A stretch of 53,732 nucleotides of DNA from Pseudomonas chlororaphis (GCF_000783395.1 NZ_JSFK01000006.1:2620-56351); one strand, 5' to 3'; shown: positions 30,095 through 38,570, counted from the first letter of the stretch. The notes: generated by a model from the sequence alone, not told the origin. Numbers and translations: made by a program.

Positions 30095-30436
30095 GTGAGC
30101 ACGTTGCCACCCTGCCCGAAATGCAATTCCGAATACACCTACGAAGACGGTACCCAACTGGTGTGCCCGGAGTGCGCCCACGAGTGGTCCGCCAGTGGCG
30201 AAGCCGAAGTGGCGTCCGATGATGCTGTGAAGAAAGATTCGGTCGGCAACGTCCTGCAGGACGGCGACACCATCACCGTGATCAAGGACCTGAAGGTCAA
30301 GGGCACCTCGCTGGTGGTCAAGGTCGGCACCAAGGTCAAGAACATCCGTCTGTGCGATGGCGACCACGACATCGACTGCAAGATCGACGGCATCGGCCCG
30401 ATGAAACTCAAATCCGAGTTCGTCAGAAAGGTCTGA
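30095..30436 (+). CDS. yjdM: YjdM/PhnA family zinc-ribbon protein
   Basis: The 113-aa protein is the small YjdM (formerly PhnA) family. Its N-terminal zinc ribbon has [13 protein letters not shown] and CPECAHEW (two CxxC pairs, residues about 8-31), and the SH3-like C-terminal domain contains [15 protein letters not shown] and [11 protein letters not shown]. Despite the old name it is not phosphonoacetate hydrolase, and its role is unknown. The GTG start has AAGGAG 6 bp upstream. It stands alone after ispB and has no visible operon partner. Confidence 0.92.
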   Translation: MSTLPPCPKCNSEYTYEDGTQLVCPECAHEWSASGEAEVASDDAVKKDSVGNVLQDGDTITVIKDLKVKGTSLVVKVGTKVKNIRLCDGDHDIDCKIDGIGPMKLKSEFVRKV

Positions 30437-30597
30437 ATCGCTTGTCATCCATCCCGCGCCAGCCGTGGGATGGAGCTTCGCCCTCTCCGCTCTGCCCCAG
30501 AAAAACCAGACGATAGCCAAGCGCCAGCCGTTTTGACCTTACGCAATCTTTACCCGGAAAATTTCAGAATCCGCCAATAGACGCTTGCTATTTGATG

Positions 30598-30616
30598 AAT
30601 AAGAATTATTCTCATT
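30598..30616 (+). promoter_or_regulatory. Fur box
   Basis: AATAAGAATTATTCTCATT is a 19-bp palindrome with one mismatched pair: left half AATAAGAAT, right half reading AATGAGAAT on the other strand. It matches the Fur operator of pseudomonads. It lies 25 bp before the start of the 85-aa gene and overlaps the expected -10 region after a TTGCTA (30585-30590). Iron-bound Fur would block transcription. Confidence 0.8.
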
Positions 30617-30641
30617 GAAACCCTTCAAGGAGATGAGAACC

Positions 30642-30899
30642 ATGACTTATTTGATCGACGCGTGGCTGGACCGCCCACATCCTTACCTCAGAATCCTCCA
30701 TCGGGAAACCGGTGAAGTCTGTGCGGTGCTTGAAGAAGAAGCCCTGCATGAACTGCAGGATCAAGGGGATCTGGACGTCAGCAGCCTCAATTCCAGCGAG
30801 CCGCTGGTGCTCAAGGAGCTGGTGCGCAATCTGTTCCTGTTCTGCTACGCCCGGGCGTTGCGCCCGACCAGTGAATTGCATCACAAGATAGAACTATGA
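30642..30899 (+). CDS. PA4570-type small protein under Fur control
   Basis: This is an 85-aa, acidic, cytoplasmic protein without signal peptide or membrane helix. Visible features are an N-terminal MTYLIDAWLDRPHPYLRI, an acidic middle (EEEALHELQDQGD) and a helical C-terminus LKELVRNLFLFCYARAL. By position (after ispB, before fklB) and size it matches the gene I know as PA4570 in P. aeruginosa, which I recall as one of the genes induced by iron starvation. The ATG at 30642 follows AAGGAG. A Fur box lies just upstream. The function is unknown, and no enzyme motif is seen. Confidence 0.85.
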   Translation: MTYLIDAWLDRPHPYLRILHRETGEVCAVLEEEALHELQDQGDLDVSSLNSSEPLVLKELVRNLFLFCYARALRPTSELHHKIEL

Positions 30900-30915
30900 G
30901 CAGCAATACAAAACC

Positions 30916-31003
30916 TGTGGGAGCGAGCTTGCTCGCGAAGGCTTCAACTCGAATCTCAAGTTAGATCCAGTCGCCTGCATTCGCGAGCAGGCTCGCTCCC
31001 ACA
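30916..31003 (+). repeat. REPIN
   Basis: The arms TGTGGGAGCGAGCTTGCTCG and CGAGCAGGCTCGCTCCCACA are inverted copies about 45 bp apart. The element takes up nearly the whole 110-bp gap between the convergent genes at 30642 and fklB. Confidence 0.9.
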
Positions 31004-31009
31004 AAGGTC

Positions 31010-31627
31010 TTACAGAACGTCCAGCAGCTCGACGTCGAATACCAGAACGCTGTGCGGCGGGATGCTGCCAACGCCTTGAGCGCCGTAAGCCAGTTCGCTC
31101 GGCACGTACAGACGCCATTTGCTGCCGGCATTCATCAGTTGCAGGGCTTCGGTCCAGCCAGCAATCACGCCGCCAACCGGGAATTCTGCAGGCTGGCCGC
31201 GCTCGTAAGAGCTGTCGAACACAGTGCCGTCGATCAATGTGCCGTGGTAGTGAGTACGTACTTGATCTTCACGGGTCGGCTTGGCGCCTTCGCCCTGAGT
31301 CAGCACTTCGAATTGCAGGCCGGAAGCCAGGGTGGTGATGCCGTCACGCTTGGCGTTTTCAGCCAGGAAGGCCAGGCCTTCGCCTGCAGCAGCTTCAGCT
31401 TTGGCAGCGGCTTCGGCTTGCATGATTTCGCGGATCACCTTGAAGCTGGCGGACATTTCTTCCTGGCCAACACGGCTTTCCTTACCGGCGAACGCGTCGG
31501 TCAGGCCAGCCAGAATGGCGTCCAGGCTAACGCCCGGTGGCGGGTTGTCGCGCAGCTGGTCACCCAGCTGACGGCCGATGCCGTAGCTGACGCGGGTTTC
31601 GTCGGTGGACAGATTTACTTCGGACAT
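31010..31627 (-). CDS. fklB: FklB-type FKBP peptidyl-prolyl isomerase
   Basis: The 205-aa protein combines an N-terminal helical dimerisation domain (about 1-95, with SYGIGRQLGDQL and the Ala/Glu-rich helix IMQAEAAAKAEAAAGE) with a C-terminal FKBP domain. That domain has the active-site residues VRTHYHGTLIDGTVFDSSY, VIAGWTEALQLM and LAYGAQGVGSIPPHS. There is no signal peptide at the chosen ATG (MSEVNLST, preceded by GGAG), so it resembles cytoplasmic FklB rather than periplasmic FkpA. An upstream open frame to 31816 is probably not translated. The start is supported by family alignment. Confidence 0.93.
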   Translation of the reverse strand: MSEVNLSTDETRVSYGIGRQLGDQLRDNPPPGVSLDAILAGLTDAFAGKESRVGQEEMSASFKVIREIMQAEAAAKAEAAAGEGLAFLAENAKRDGITTLASGLQFEVLTQGEGAKPTREDQVRTHYHGTLIDGTVFDSSYERGQPAEFPVGGVIAGWTEALQLMNAGSKWRLYVPSELAYGAQGVGSIPPHSVLVFDVELLDVL

Positions 31628-31749
31628 GACACTGCTCCGCTGTGCGGACGGCCACAAGACTTGCCGTGCGTGCACAGCGCGTCCCGGCGCGCCCGGAACC
31701 AAAAGGGCGAGCAGACTAGCACAGATGTTCCGGCGATGGCGCGCAACGC

Positions 31750-32055
31750 CTACAGGGCAGAACGCCAGGCCAGCGGCACTTTCAGACTTTCCTCGCTGCT
31801 CGGGCCCAGGCCGCACATTTCATCGTGTACCGAGGTGTGTACGAGGTTGAAGGGCAGCACCGGAAAGTTGTGCAGCAAATCCCGCGCATGCTCCACCGAG
31901 CGCAATGTCAGCATCCCACCCTTGAGATCACTCAACGGATACGCCGCGCCATGCATCCGTGCTTCGAGCAAATAAATCCCGCCTTCCATTGAGATCAGAT
32001 TCAGCTCATCAACCTTCTTGGCGATGGCAAACGCATTCAGCTCTTGCAGATTCAT
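31750..32055 (-). CDS. conserved hypothetical protein, probably DUF6482
   Basis: The 101-aa soluble protein begins MNLQELNAFAIAKKVDELNL and contains GGIYLLEARMHG and LRSVEHARDLLHNFPVLPF. I recognise it as the small protein usually between fklB and yqhA in Pseudomonas (PA4573-like, probably DUF6482), but that name is from memory. No catalytic motif is visible. The C-terminal part has a single Cys in EMCGLG. The start follows GAGG at 7 bp. It is not clearly co-transcribed with either neighbour; a strong hairpin separates it from yqhA. Confidence 0.8.
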   Translation of the reverse strand: MNLQELNAFAIAKKVDELNLISMEGGIYLLEARMHGAAYPLSDLKGGMLTLRSVEHARDLLHNFPVLPFNLVHTSVHDEMCGLGPSSEESLKVPLAWRSAL

Positions 32056-32132
32056 GAACGCACCTCACACAGTGGCGAATCAGGACCTCTACAGGGATAT
32101 GCCCGCGCGCATCAAAGCACAAGCCACAAACG

Positions 32133-32168
32133 ACACCGCCCGTCTGTTTCGCAACAGACGGGCGGTGT
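32133..32168 (-). terminator. 16-bp perfect hairpin after yqhA
   Basis: ACACCGCCCGTCTGTT (32133-32148) pairs fully with AACAGACGGGCGGTGT (32153-32168) around a TCGC loop. It lies 22 bp after the yqhA stop codon. The following T-tract is poor (CGTTTGTGG), so it is a weak or protein-assisted terminator, or an mRNA-stabilising hairpin. Confidence 0.65.
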
Positions 32169-32190
32169 TCTTGCAACGATCAACGGTTGA

Positions 32191-32679
32191 TCAGTGCTTG
32201 GTGACCTTGTCCAGGTAACCCATGGCGAACGCCGAGACGACGAAGGTCATGTGGATGATCACGTACCACATCAAGTGCTCGGGATCGACGTTCTTGGCAT
32301 CCATGAAGATGCGCAGCAAGTGGATCGAAGAGATCGCCACGATCGAGGCCGCGACTTTCATCTTCAGCGACGACGAGTCCATGGTGCCGAGCCAGCTGAG
32401 CTTTTCCTTGCCTTCATCGATGTTCAGTTCAGAGACGAAGTTCTCGTAGCCGGAAATCATCACCATCACCAGCAGGCCGCCAACCAGCGCCATGTCGATC
32501 AGCGACAGCAGCACCAGAATCAGTTCCGACTCAGCCATCGAGAACACGTTGGGCAGGATGTGGAAAACTTCCTGGAAAAATTTCAGTGCCAGCGCCAGCA
32601 GACCGAGGGACAGCCCGATATAGATTGGCGCCAGCAGCCAGCGCGAGGCGTACATTGCATTTTCGATAAAGCGTTCCAT
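32191..32679 (-). CDS. yqhA: YqhA (UPF0114/TIGR00645) membrane protein
   Basis: The 162-aa inner-membrane protein has four predicted helices: [20 protein letters not shown], the [20 protein letters not shown] segment, one near [17 protein letters not shown], and a C-terminal one ([18 protein letters not shown]). The conserved [10 protein letters not shown] motif of UPF0114 follows the second helix. The function is unknown. It has its own -10-like TATACT upstream and a strong hairpin downstream, so it is probably monocistronic. It is divergent from the 609-aa lipoprotein gene. Confidence 0.93.
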   Translation of the reverse strand: MERFIENAMYASRWLLAPIYIGLSLGLLALALKFFQEVFHILPNVFSMAESELILVLLSLIDMALVGGLLVMVMISGYENFVSELNIDEGKEKLSWLGTMDSSSLKMKVAASIVAISSIHLLRIFMDAKNVDPEHLMWYVIIHMTFVVSAFAMGYLDKVTKH

Positions 32680-32714
32680 TGAATCTCACACATGGGGGGC
32701 TGGAAATGGCGGCG

Positions 32715-32743
32715 AGTATAACAGCCCCCTATGACAGCCAGAA
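32715..32743 (-). promoter_or_regulatory. candidate promoter of yqhA
   Basis: On the minus strand TTCTGG (32738-32743), a 17-bp spacer and TATACT (32715-32720). The -10 is five of six consensus, the -35 is weak. It starts a leader of about 30 nt before yqhA. Confidence 0.45.
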
Positions 32744-32837
32744 ACCGCCGAAAAATCCGCCACCTGTGTGAGTGATTTTTTTTCTGCTAGTGTCCAAACC
32801 ATTGACAGCCCAGTGACTGTAGACAGGACGCGTGGAA

Positions 32838-34667
32838 ATGGATGTGCGATTACCAATAACGACTGCCGGAATATGCCTTGCTGTGTTGCTCAGCGGCTGC
32901 TCGCCCGGCGACGAGAAGCACGCCGCCAGCCTTGAAGAAAAGACCGCAAAGTTCGAACAGTCGCTGGACGCCATCACCGATTCGAAACTCAAGGACGCCA
33001 TCACCGAACTCGGCGGCTCACTGCTGCTGCTCGAACGCGCGCAGCTCAAACTCGCCGATAATCCACCGCGCACCGAATACGGCGAAGACGCCCTCGCCGT
33101 GCTCAAGCACTACCCTGCCCCGCAGACGCTGGTCGACACTTTTATCAATGGCCTGTTCGTGCTGCACAAGGACGCCAGCTCCGATTACCTCACCGATCTG
33201 CAACCGGTGTTCCCGTTCAACCTGAACATTCCCGGCGGCTTCCTGTTCCCCCATGGCGTGGAGTGGCAGTCGGTGACGTTGAGCAACAAACGTGTGATCG
33301 CCTATCAGCCGGAATGGTCGGAAACCGATCCGGGCATTCAGCTCAGCCCGTCCAGCTCCAACGTCACCAACCCCGATGACCTGACCGTGACTTACCCGTT
33401 CATCGACGGACTGGATGTGGACAAGAAGTCCCTGCCGCAACCGGTCAGCCTGCAAGGCCAGATCGAAGTCATCGCCCCGCGCCGCCTGTACAGCTTCGAC
33501 CTGACGCAAAAGGACGTCGGCCAGACCCGCAGCAATGACAACCTCAGCGTCAAACTGCTGAAGCTTGAAAACAACTATGCCGAAGTCGAATTCAGCAACA
33601 CCTTGCCGCTGGCCGCTGAAGTCGCAGAAGCCCAGCTCAATCCGTTGATCGTCCAGGCCCGCGACAAGACCGGGCAGTATCTGGTACGCGCCGGTTCAAT
33701 CAACGAGAGTCCGGAGCAAGTGGCCTTCTACGAGAAACAACTGACGTACCTGCAACAGCAGAAAACCTGGAGCGATACGCTGGAAAAACAGCTCACCCAG
33801 GAACAGCAGGATTTCGAGCAGAAACACCCGCATCGCTACAACAAGGTCTATTTCAATGGCCCCATCGAAACACTGGAAGTCAGCGTGCTGGATTTTTCCT
33901 CGGCGACCGTGACCCGCAAATCGCTGGATCTGCCGATTCGCACGTTCAATCAGCACACCACGGAGAAAACCATCCAGCCACTGGATCCGTCGGTGACCGT
34001 TTACGACGATCTGGCGGCCAACTGGCTCAAGGGCGCGAGCCTGACCGAAGAGCAATTGAAGGCTGGCATCCGCGTCCATCAGTCCGTGGAAGAACCGAGC
34101 GCTGCCCGCATCGAGTTTTCCCATCGCCGCACCTTCAACGATGAATTGCTGGGCGACGACTTCAGTCCCGGGGTCAGTCCTGTCACGTTCTTCACCGAAA
34201 AGCGCGGAGGCAAGCTCGATGAACCGATTGAATTGCCGCCCGAGGCCTATCAAGTCGATCCGCTGCGCGCGACGATCACCTACGATCTGAACCTGTTCCC
34301 GGAAACCCCGGCGATTGCCGTCGGCTCAATGCCGCTGTTTCTCGCCACGGTGGCCAAACAGGCGTACGACGCCAAATCCTTGCCCAAAGGCCTGGAGATC
34401 AAGAACAACCAGTTGGTGGTGGATCTGAAACTGTTCCCGCCCAACGAGTGGCGTTTCTTCGTCAAAGACGACAGCGGCAACTACCTCAAGCAGATCCTGT
34501 CGGTCAGCCACGATGCGAGCGCAGAAGGCCCGGCGCTGTCTGGCGTGCATTACTTTTATGGCCGCCCAACCCACGTGGAGACCTATCAGCGAACCGACCT
34601 CGCCACCGTGCAATACGGTTTTGAGGTCAAACTCGACAAGGCGCAGCTGCCTGATGCAGCCCCTTGA
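32838..34667 (+). CDS. large lipoprotein of unknown function
   Basis: The 609-aa protein has a lipoprotein signal peptide with lipobox LLSGC (Cys about residue 21), so it should be anchored to a membrane and face the periplasm. A charged helical segment follows (about 30-75), then a beta-rich region with no domain I recognise, and a coiled-coil-like stretch near 303-337 (QQQKTWSDTLEKQLTQEQQ). Ser rather than Asp follows the lipid Cys, which by the E. coli rule would favour the outer membrane. I start at the ATG at 32838; a GTG at 32832 in frame is possible. It is divergent from yqhA and followed by a dispersed repeat. No function should be assumed. Confidence 0.85.
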   Translation: MDVRLPITTAGICLAVLLSGCSPGDEKHAASLEEKTAKFEQSLDAITDSKLKDAITELGGSLLLLERAQLKLADNPPRTEYGEDALAVLKHYPAPQTLVDTFINGLFVLHKDASSDYLTDLQPVFPFNLNIPGGFLFPHGVEWQSVTLSNKRVIAYQPEWSETDPGIQLSPSSSNVTNPDDLTVTYPFIDGLDVDKKSLPQPVSLQGQIEVIAPRRLYSFDLTQKDVGQTRSNDNLSVKLLKLENNYAEVEFSNTLPLAAEVAEAQLNPLIVQARDKTGQYLVRAGSINESPEQVAFYEKQLTYLQQQKTWSDTLEKQLTQEQQDFEQKHPHRYNKVYFNGPIETLEVSVLDFSSATVTRKSLDLPIRTFNQHTTEKTIQPLDPSVTVYDDLAANWLKGASLTEEQLKAGIRVHQSVEEPSAARIEFSHRRTFNDELLGDDFSPGVSPVTFFTEKRGGKLDEPIELPPEAYQVDPLRATITYDLNLFPETPAIAVGSMPLFLATVAKQAYDAKSLPKGLEIKNNQLVVDLKLFPPNEWRFFVKDDSGNYLKQILSVSHDASAEGPALSGVHYFYGRPTHVETYQRTDLATVQYGFEVKLDKAQLPDAAP

Positions 34668-34672
34668 AGGGC

Positions 34673-34710
34673 AAGATCAAAAGATCGCAGCCTGCGGCAG
34701 CTCCTACAGG
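34673..34710 (+). repeat. dispersed GATCGCAGCC repeat
   Basis: This is one copy of the repeat that begins AAGATCAAAAGATCGCAGCC and ends GGCAGCTCCTACAGG. It follows the lipoprotein stop codon by 5 bp and contains the stop codon of the gene on the other strand. Related copies are near 29961, 49112 and 52203. Confidence 0.85.
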
Positions 34711-35018
34711 GCGCGGCCACGGCCACCGTTGATCTGCCGCAGCTGAGCTTGCAGGTGCAGACTCCAGATCTGCGGATCGTCAGCCAGCTCGTAGCCATGC
34801 AAGGTCAGACTTTCGACGATGGTGTCGAGTATCGATTCAGCGGCGACCGGCCCATGAAACGGGCCCTGGGCTTTGATAGCGGAAGGTTGTTCACCGGCCA
34901 TGCCGGCGGCGAAGAGCAGCGTCCACATGCCGTTATCGCCGGCCAACGGCTTGATGGCGCATTCGATACGGGTCACCAGACCCAGGCATTGACGGGTGAG
35001 ACAGAGGTTGCGCGACAT
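34704..35018 (-). CDS. conserved hypothetical protein (PA4575-like)
   Basis: The 104-aa protein starts MSRNLCLTRQCLGLVTRIEC and contains CAIKPLAGDNGMWTLLFAAG, then GPFHGPVAAESILDTIVESL. By position before the Lon-like protease it corresponds to the PA4575 gene of P. aeruginosa, from memory. The ATG has GAGGG 8 bp upstream. Its last residues (GGRGRAL) and stop codon lie in a dispersed repeat, so the C-terminus may differ between strains. No motif gives a function. An open frame on the opposite strand of the same stretch is judged a shadow. Confidence 0.72.
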   Translation of the reverse strand: MSRNLCLTRQCLGLVTRIECAIKPLAGDNGMWTLLFAAGMAGEQPSAIKAQGPFHGPVAAESILDTIVESLTLHGYELADDPQIWSLHLQAQLRQINGGRGRAL

Positions 35019-35220
35019 GGCGGCGACCCTCGGTGAAGCCGGTATTCAGTCCCCACGGGAGGACTGGCTCGATCCAGTGATACTGTCGATATCCTTGAGC
35101 TGAGAATAGAAGAAAAGTCCGCTGCGCAAGCCGAATGGAACCAGAAGGCGCCGAATGGTCATTGTGTGAATATTGGCGTCAGAGTTGTGGCGAATTTTCG
35201 ATGGATTCACACAAAACAAA

Positions 35221-35310
35221 TGTAGGAGCGAGCCTGCTCGCGAATGCGGAGCGTCAGGCAACTTATTCGTCGTCTGATACAGCGCTTTCGCGAGCAGGCT
35301 CGCTCCCACA
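35221..35310 (+). repeat. REPIN in the gap before the Lon-like gene
   Basis: The arms TGTAGGAGCGAGCCTGCTCG and CGAGCAGGCTCGCTCCCACA are inverted copies. The element is 20 bp from the end of the Lon-like gene and could help end its transcript. The remaining part of this 312-bp gap (35019-35220) holds no feature I can name; it should contain the promoter of the 104-aa gene. Confidence 0.9.
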
Positions 35311-35330
35311 ATTTTTGACCGCGTTAAAGC

Positions 35331-37769
35331 TTAAGCCGGTTTGGCTTCGGCCAACGCCTCTTGTGCCAACTCCTTCTCGGCTTCCTTGAGGTCTTCTTCG
35401 CTGATCATCTCAGCGATGTCGCGCAGACGCTCCACCACCCGAGCGTTGATGCTGCCTTCCGGGAATTCGCCATCGGCATTCGGCTCACCCGCCGGCTCAC
35501 CGACCAGCAGGCTTAACGCCTCGTCGGCCTGACGCACCGCATACACGTGGAACTGCCCGGCACGCACCGCCGCCAGCACTTTCTCATCGAGCATCAGCGT
35601 TGCGACGTTGGCCTGTGGAATGATCGCGCCCTGCTCGCCGGTCAGCCCGCGTGCTTCGCAGAGACGGAAGAAGCCTTCGATCTTCTCGTTGACCCCACCC
35701 ACCGCCTGCACTTCGCCAAACTGGTTGATCGAACCGGTGATCGCGAAGCACTGCTTGAGCGGGGTTTTCGACAGCGCCGAAATCAGCGTGCACGCCTCGC
35801 CCAGCGACGCACTGTCGCCATCAACGTAACCGTACGACTGCTCCAAAGCGATGCTCGCAGAAATCGCCAGCGGGAACTCCTGAGCGTAACGGCTGCCCAG
35901 ATACCCGGTGAGGATCATCACGCCTTTGGAGTGAATCGGCTGCCCAAGGTTGACCTCACGCTCGATGTCGACGATGCCGCTGCCGCCCGGGTACACCGTG
36001 GCGGAAATCCGCGCCGGCACACCAAACGCCGAGTCGCCGACTTCGAGCACGGTCAGACCGTTGCACTTGCCGACGGCCGCGCCATCGGTGTCGATGAGGA
36101 TGATCCCGGCGAGCATGTCGTCGAGAATCCGCGCCGACACACGTCCGGTACGCGTGGCTTTGGCCTTCAAGGCTCGTTCGATATGCCCGGCATCAGTCAT
36201 CTCATCGCCGGCCAGATGACGAATGAAATCCGCTTCGCTGACCAGTTGGAACAGATCACCGATTCGCGCCGACAAACGCCCCTGATGCTCGGCCAGCCGT
36301 GCGCTGTAAGTCGCCAGACGCGCCACTGCATCAGCGGTCAACGGCGCCATACCTTCTTCCGAAGTCCGGGTTTTCAACAACTGGGCGAATTGCTCCAGGC
36401 TCTCGTCGACCATCGGGATGTCTTCGTCGAAGTCGACCAGAACGCGGAACATCTCCTGGAAGTCCGGGTCGAGGTCTTGCAGTGTGTAGTACAGCGACCG
36501 CGCACCGATGATGATGACCTTGACCTGCAACGGAATGTGCTGCGGGTTGAGCGTCACAGTGGCGAAACGGCCCATCTCGCCCAGCGGCGATTCCATTTTC
36601 AGCTTGCGCGATTGCAGGGCGCGTTTCAGGGCATCCCACACGAATGGCTCGCTGAGCATTTTTTCCGCTTCAAGAATCAGAAAACCGCCATTGGCCCGGT
36701 GCAAGGCACCCGGACGCAACTGGCGATAGGTGGTGTAGAGCGCGCCTTGATCGGTGGTGTATTCGATGCGGCCGAAGAGGTTTTCGTAAGTCGGGTGCGG
36801 CTCGAACACCACCGGCGCACCGCCACTCACCGGATGGCCGACCACCAGGCTTGGCGCGTATTGCTCTTCCAGCAGCTTGCGCGCAACAGCGTCGGTCTTG
36901 CTGTCGTCGACCAGTTGCTCGACCACGGTTTTCAGCAGATAGACCTGCATGGCTTGCAGGTAACCGCAGACCGCAGCGTTCTCGGCGTACTTCTCCGACA
37001 ACGGCGACAGCAACGGCTGCAAGGCCAAGGTGATGGTTTCTTCGTTGAGCGCACGCAGCTGATTGTTCGACTCACGCTTCCATTGCGGCAGGCTGGCGAG
37101 TTCTTCGTTCAGGCGCTCTTCGAGGCCGGAAATGTCATCGTGGAAACGCTCACGATCGGCTTCCGGCAACTGAGCGAATTCCGCTTCATCCAGCGCTTTA
37201 CCGTCGAGCATCGGCGTGAAGGCAATGTTGCTGGCGTCGCGATACAGGGCGACGTCTTTTTCCAGGGCCAGACGCTCGATGATGTCGAGGGCCTTGTCGT
37301 AGCGCTGGTTGAACGCGCGGTCGATGGCGCTTTTCTTTTGCTGATAGGACGGGTGCTCGAACACCGCTGGAAACGTCGCCAGCAGGTTGTCGATCAAACC
37401 GTTGATGTCACCGATGAATGCGCCGGCCGTGCCCGAAGGCAGTTCCAGCGCACGCGGCTCGCGCGGCTCATCGAAGTTATTGACGTAGACCCAGTCCGCC
37501 GGGGTCTGCAGGCGTTTGCCTTCGGCCTTCAGGTAGCGTTTGACGAACGAGAAACGGCCAGTGCCGGGCTCACCCATGACGAATACGTTGTAACCGGGGC
37601 GTGGCATGGCCACACCGAACTGCAAGGCTTCGACCGCGCGTTCCTGGCCGAGCACACCGCGAAAGGGCTCCAGATCATTGGTGGTAGTGAAGCTGAACTG
37701 TTCAGCGGAAAACGGACGGGTCAGCGCTTCGGGCGCGAGACGCAAGCTGGCAGCAACAGGATCAGGCAT
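35331..37769 (-). CDS. Lon-like (YcbZ/LonH type) ATP-dependent protease
   Basis: The 812-aa protein has an AAA domain split by a long helical insert (about 110-330) and a C-terminal S16 Lon protease domain. The proteolytic Ser is in DGDSASLGEACTLIS and the Lys in GGVNEKIEGFF, forming the Ser-Lys dyad. The P-loop reads GEPGTGRFS, with Arg where Lys is normal. Further ATPase motifs are ALHRANGGFLILEAEKML and FQEMFRVLVDFDEDIPM. It lacks the N-terminal substrate domain of LonA. It matches the PA4576-type protease of Pseudomonas. Substrates are unknown. Start follows AAGGAAGCCCG. It has no operon partner. Confidence 0.92.
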   Translation of the reverse strand: MPDPVAASLRLAPEALTRPFSAEQFSFTTTNDLEPFRGVLGQERAVEALQFGVAMPRPGYNVFVMGEPGTGRFSFVKRYLKAEGKRLQTPADWVYVNNFDEPREPRALELPSGTAGAFIGDINGLIDNLLATFPAVFEHPSYQQKKSAIDRAFNQRYDKALDIIERLALEKDVALYRDASNIAFTPMLDGKALDEAEFAQLPEADRERFHDDISGLEERLNEELASLPQWKRESNNQLRALNEETITLALQPLLSPLSEKYAENAAVCGYLQAMQVYLLKTVVEQLVDDSKTDAVARKLLEEQYAPSLVVGHPVSGGAPVVFEPHPTYENLFGRIEYTTDQGALYTTYRQLRPGALHRANGGFLILEAEKMLSEPFVWDALKRALQSRKLKMESPLGEMGRFATVTLNPQHIPLQVKVIIIGARSLYYTLQDLDPDFQEMFRVLVDFDEDIPMVDESLEQFAQLLKTRTSEEGMAPLTADAVARLATYSARLAEHQGRLSARIGDLFQLVSEADFIRHLAGDEMTDAGHIERALKAKATRTGRVSARILDDMLAGIILIDTDGAAVGKCNGLTVLEVGDSAFGVPARISATVYPGGSGIVDIEREVNLGQPIHSKGVMILTGYLGSRYAQEFPLAISASIALEQSYGYVDGDSASLGEACTLISALSKTPLKQCFAITGSINQFGEVQAVGGVNEKIEGFFRLCEARGLTGEQGAIIPQANVATLMLDEKVLAAVRAGQFHVYAVRQADEALSLLVGEPAGEPNADGEFPEGSINARVVERLRDIAEMISEEDLKEAEKELAQEALAEAKPA

Positions 37770-38070
37770 CGGGCTTCCTTAACAATCAGGCGGGGCAGAT
37801 AGCGGCATTCTGGCGCTGCCCGTGCCCCACTGGCAAGGCGCGCCACACCACAAAGCATAGACAACCGGCCAAGCCTGCGGCTCGCCCCCGGAAACCGGGG
37901 TTTATTCCAAATATTTTGCAAAAAACCACGGAACCCCTGGAACGTGCCTAAACTCCAAACTGCGCGGCTGGAACTAATACCGGCCCACTGGCTTCGTTTG
38001 GGTCTGTCTCGTACAGAGCTTGGGGGGCCAGAACCCTGTCCATTGGTATGCACACAAAGAGAACAAAGCT
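37770..38070. other. intergenic region between Lon-like gene and DUF3015 gene
   Basis: This 301-bp divergent gap should hold two promoters, but I found none of good quality. It includes a small perfect hairpin CCCCGG-AAA-CCGGGG (37886-37900) followed by TTTATT on the plus strand, and an A-rich stretch (37915-37930). No small ORF with a credible ribosome-binding site is seen. Confidence 0.5.
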
Positions 38071-38559
38071 ATGAAACGGATTCTTCTCGGTACTCTCTTC
38101 ACCGCTGTATCCATCAACGCAATGGCGCAAGCTCCAGGCGGCCCGGATTGCGGTTGGGGCAACATGCTGTTCGAAGGTCAGCGTGGCACCCCGGCGCACT
38201 TCCTCGCTTCTACCACCAACGGCACTTCCGGTAACGCCACCTTCGGGATGACGTCCGGCACCAACGGTTGCTCGACCAACGCATCGCTGACCTACGGCGG
38301 CAAATCCTGGTTTGCCATGAATGGCATGATGAACGAGCTGTCCGAAGACATGGCCAAAGGCAACGGCGAAGCGCTGACGACTTATGCCGTGGTACTGGGC
38401 GTGGCGCCGGAAGACCGTGCGCACTTCGCTGCTGTGACTCACGAGCACTTCCAGCAGATCTTCAGCAAGGCTGACGTGACCGCTGAAGACGTGCATACCA
38501 ACACCCTGGCCGTACTGAAATCGGATCCTCGTCTGGCCAAGTACGCAACTCAGGCTTAA
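38071..38559 (+). CDS. DUF3015 family exported protein
   Basis: The 162-aa protein has a signal peptide (MKRILLGTLFTAVSINAMAQ, cleavage after AMA near residue 18). The mature part shows PDCGWGNMLFEGQRGTP, TFGMTSGTNGCSTN and a helical C-terminal half (NGMMNELSEDMAKGNGEAL). These fit the DUF3015 family, whose function is unknown. Two cysteines in the mature part could pair. It should be periplasmic or outer-membrane associated. I chose the ATG at 38071 because only it gives a signal peptide. A terminator separates it from the DUF4105 gene, a partner in other pseudomonads as I recall. Confidence 0.88.
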   Translation: MKRILLGTLFTAVSINAMAQAPGGPDCGWGNMLFEGQRGTPAHFLASTTNGTSGNATFGMTSGTNGCSTNASLTYGGKSWFAMNGMMNELSEDMAKGNGEALTTYAVVLGVAPEDRAHFAAVTHEHFQQIFSKADVTAEDVHTNTLAVLKSDPRLAKYATQA

Positions 38560-38570
38560 GCTCGACCTCG

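Noticed and set aside
34749..35036. 95-aa open frame on the plus strand opposite the 104-aa gene
   Set aside because: The minus-strand frame has a better ribosome-binding site and a sequence I recognise as conserved in Pseudomonas. The plus frame has neither.
35547..37802. 751-aa open frame opposite the Lon-like gene
   Set aside because: It is antisense to a complete protein with all motifs, with the same shadow composition and no recognisable domain.
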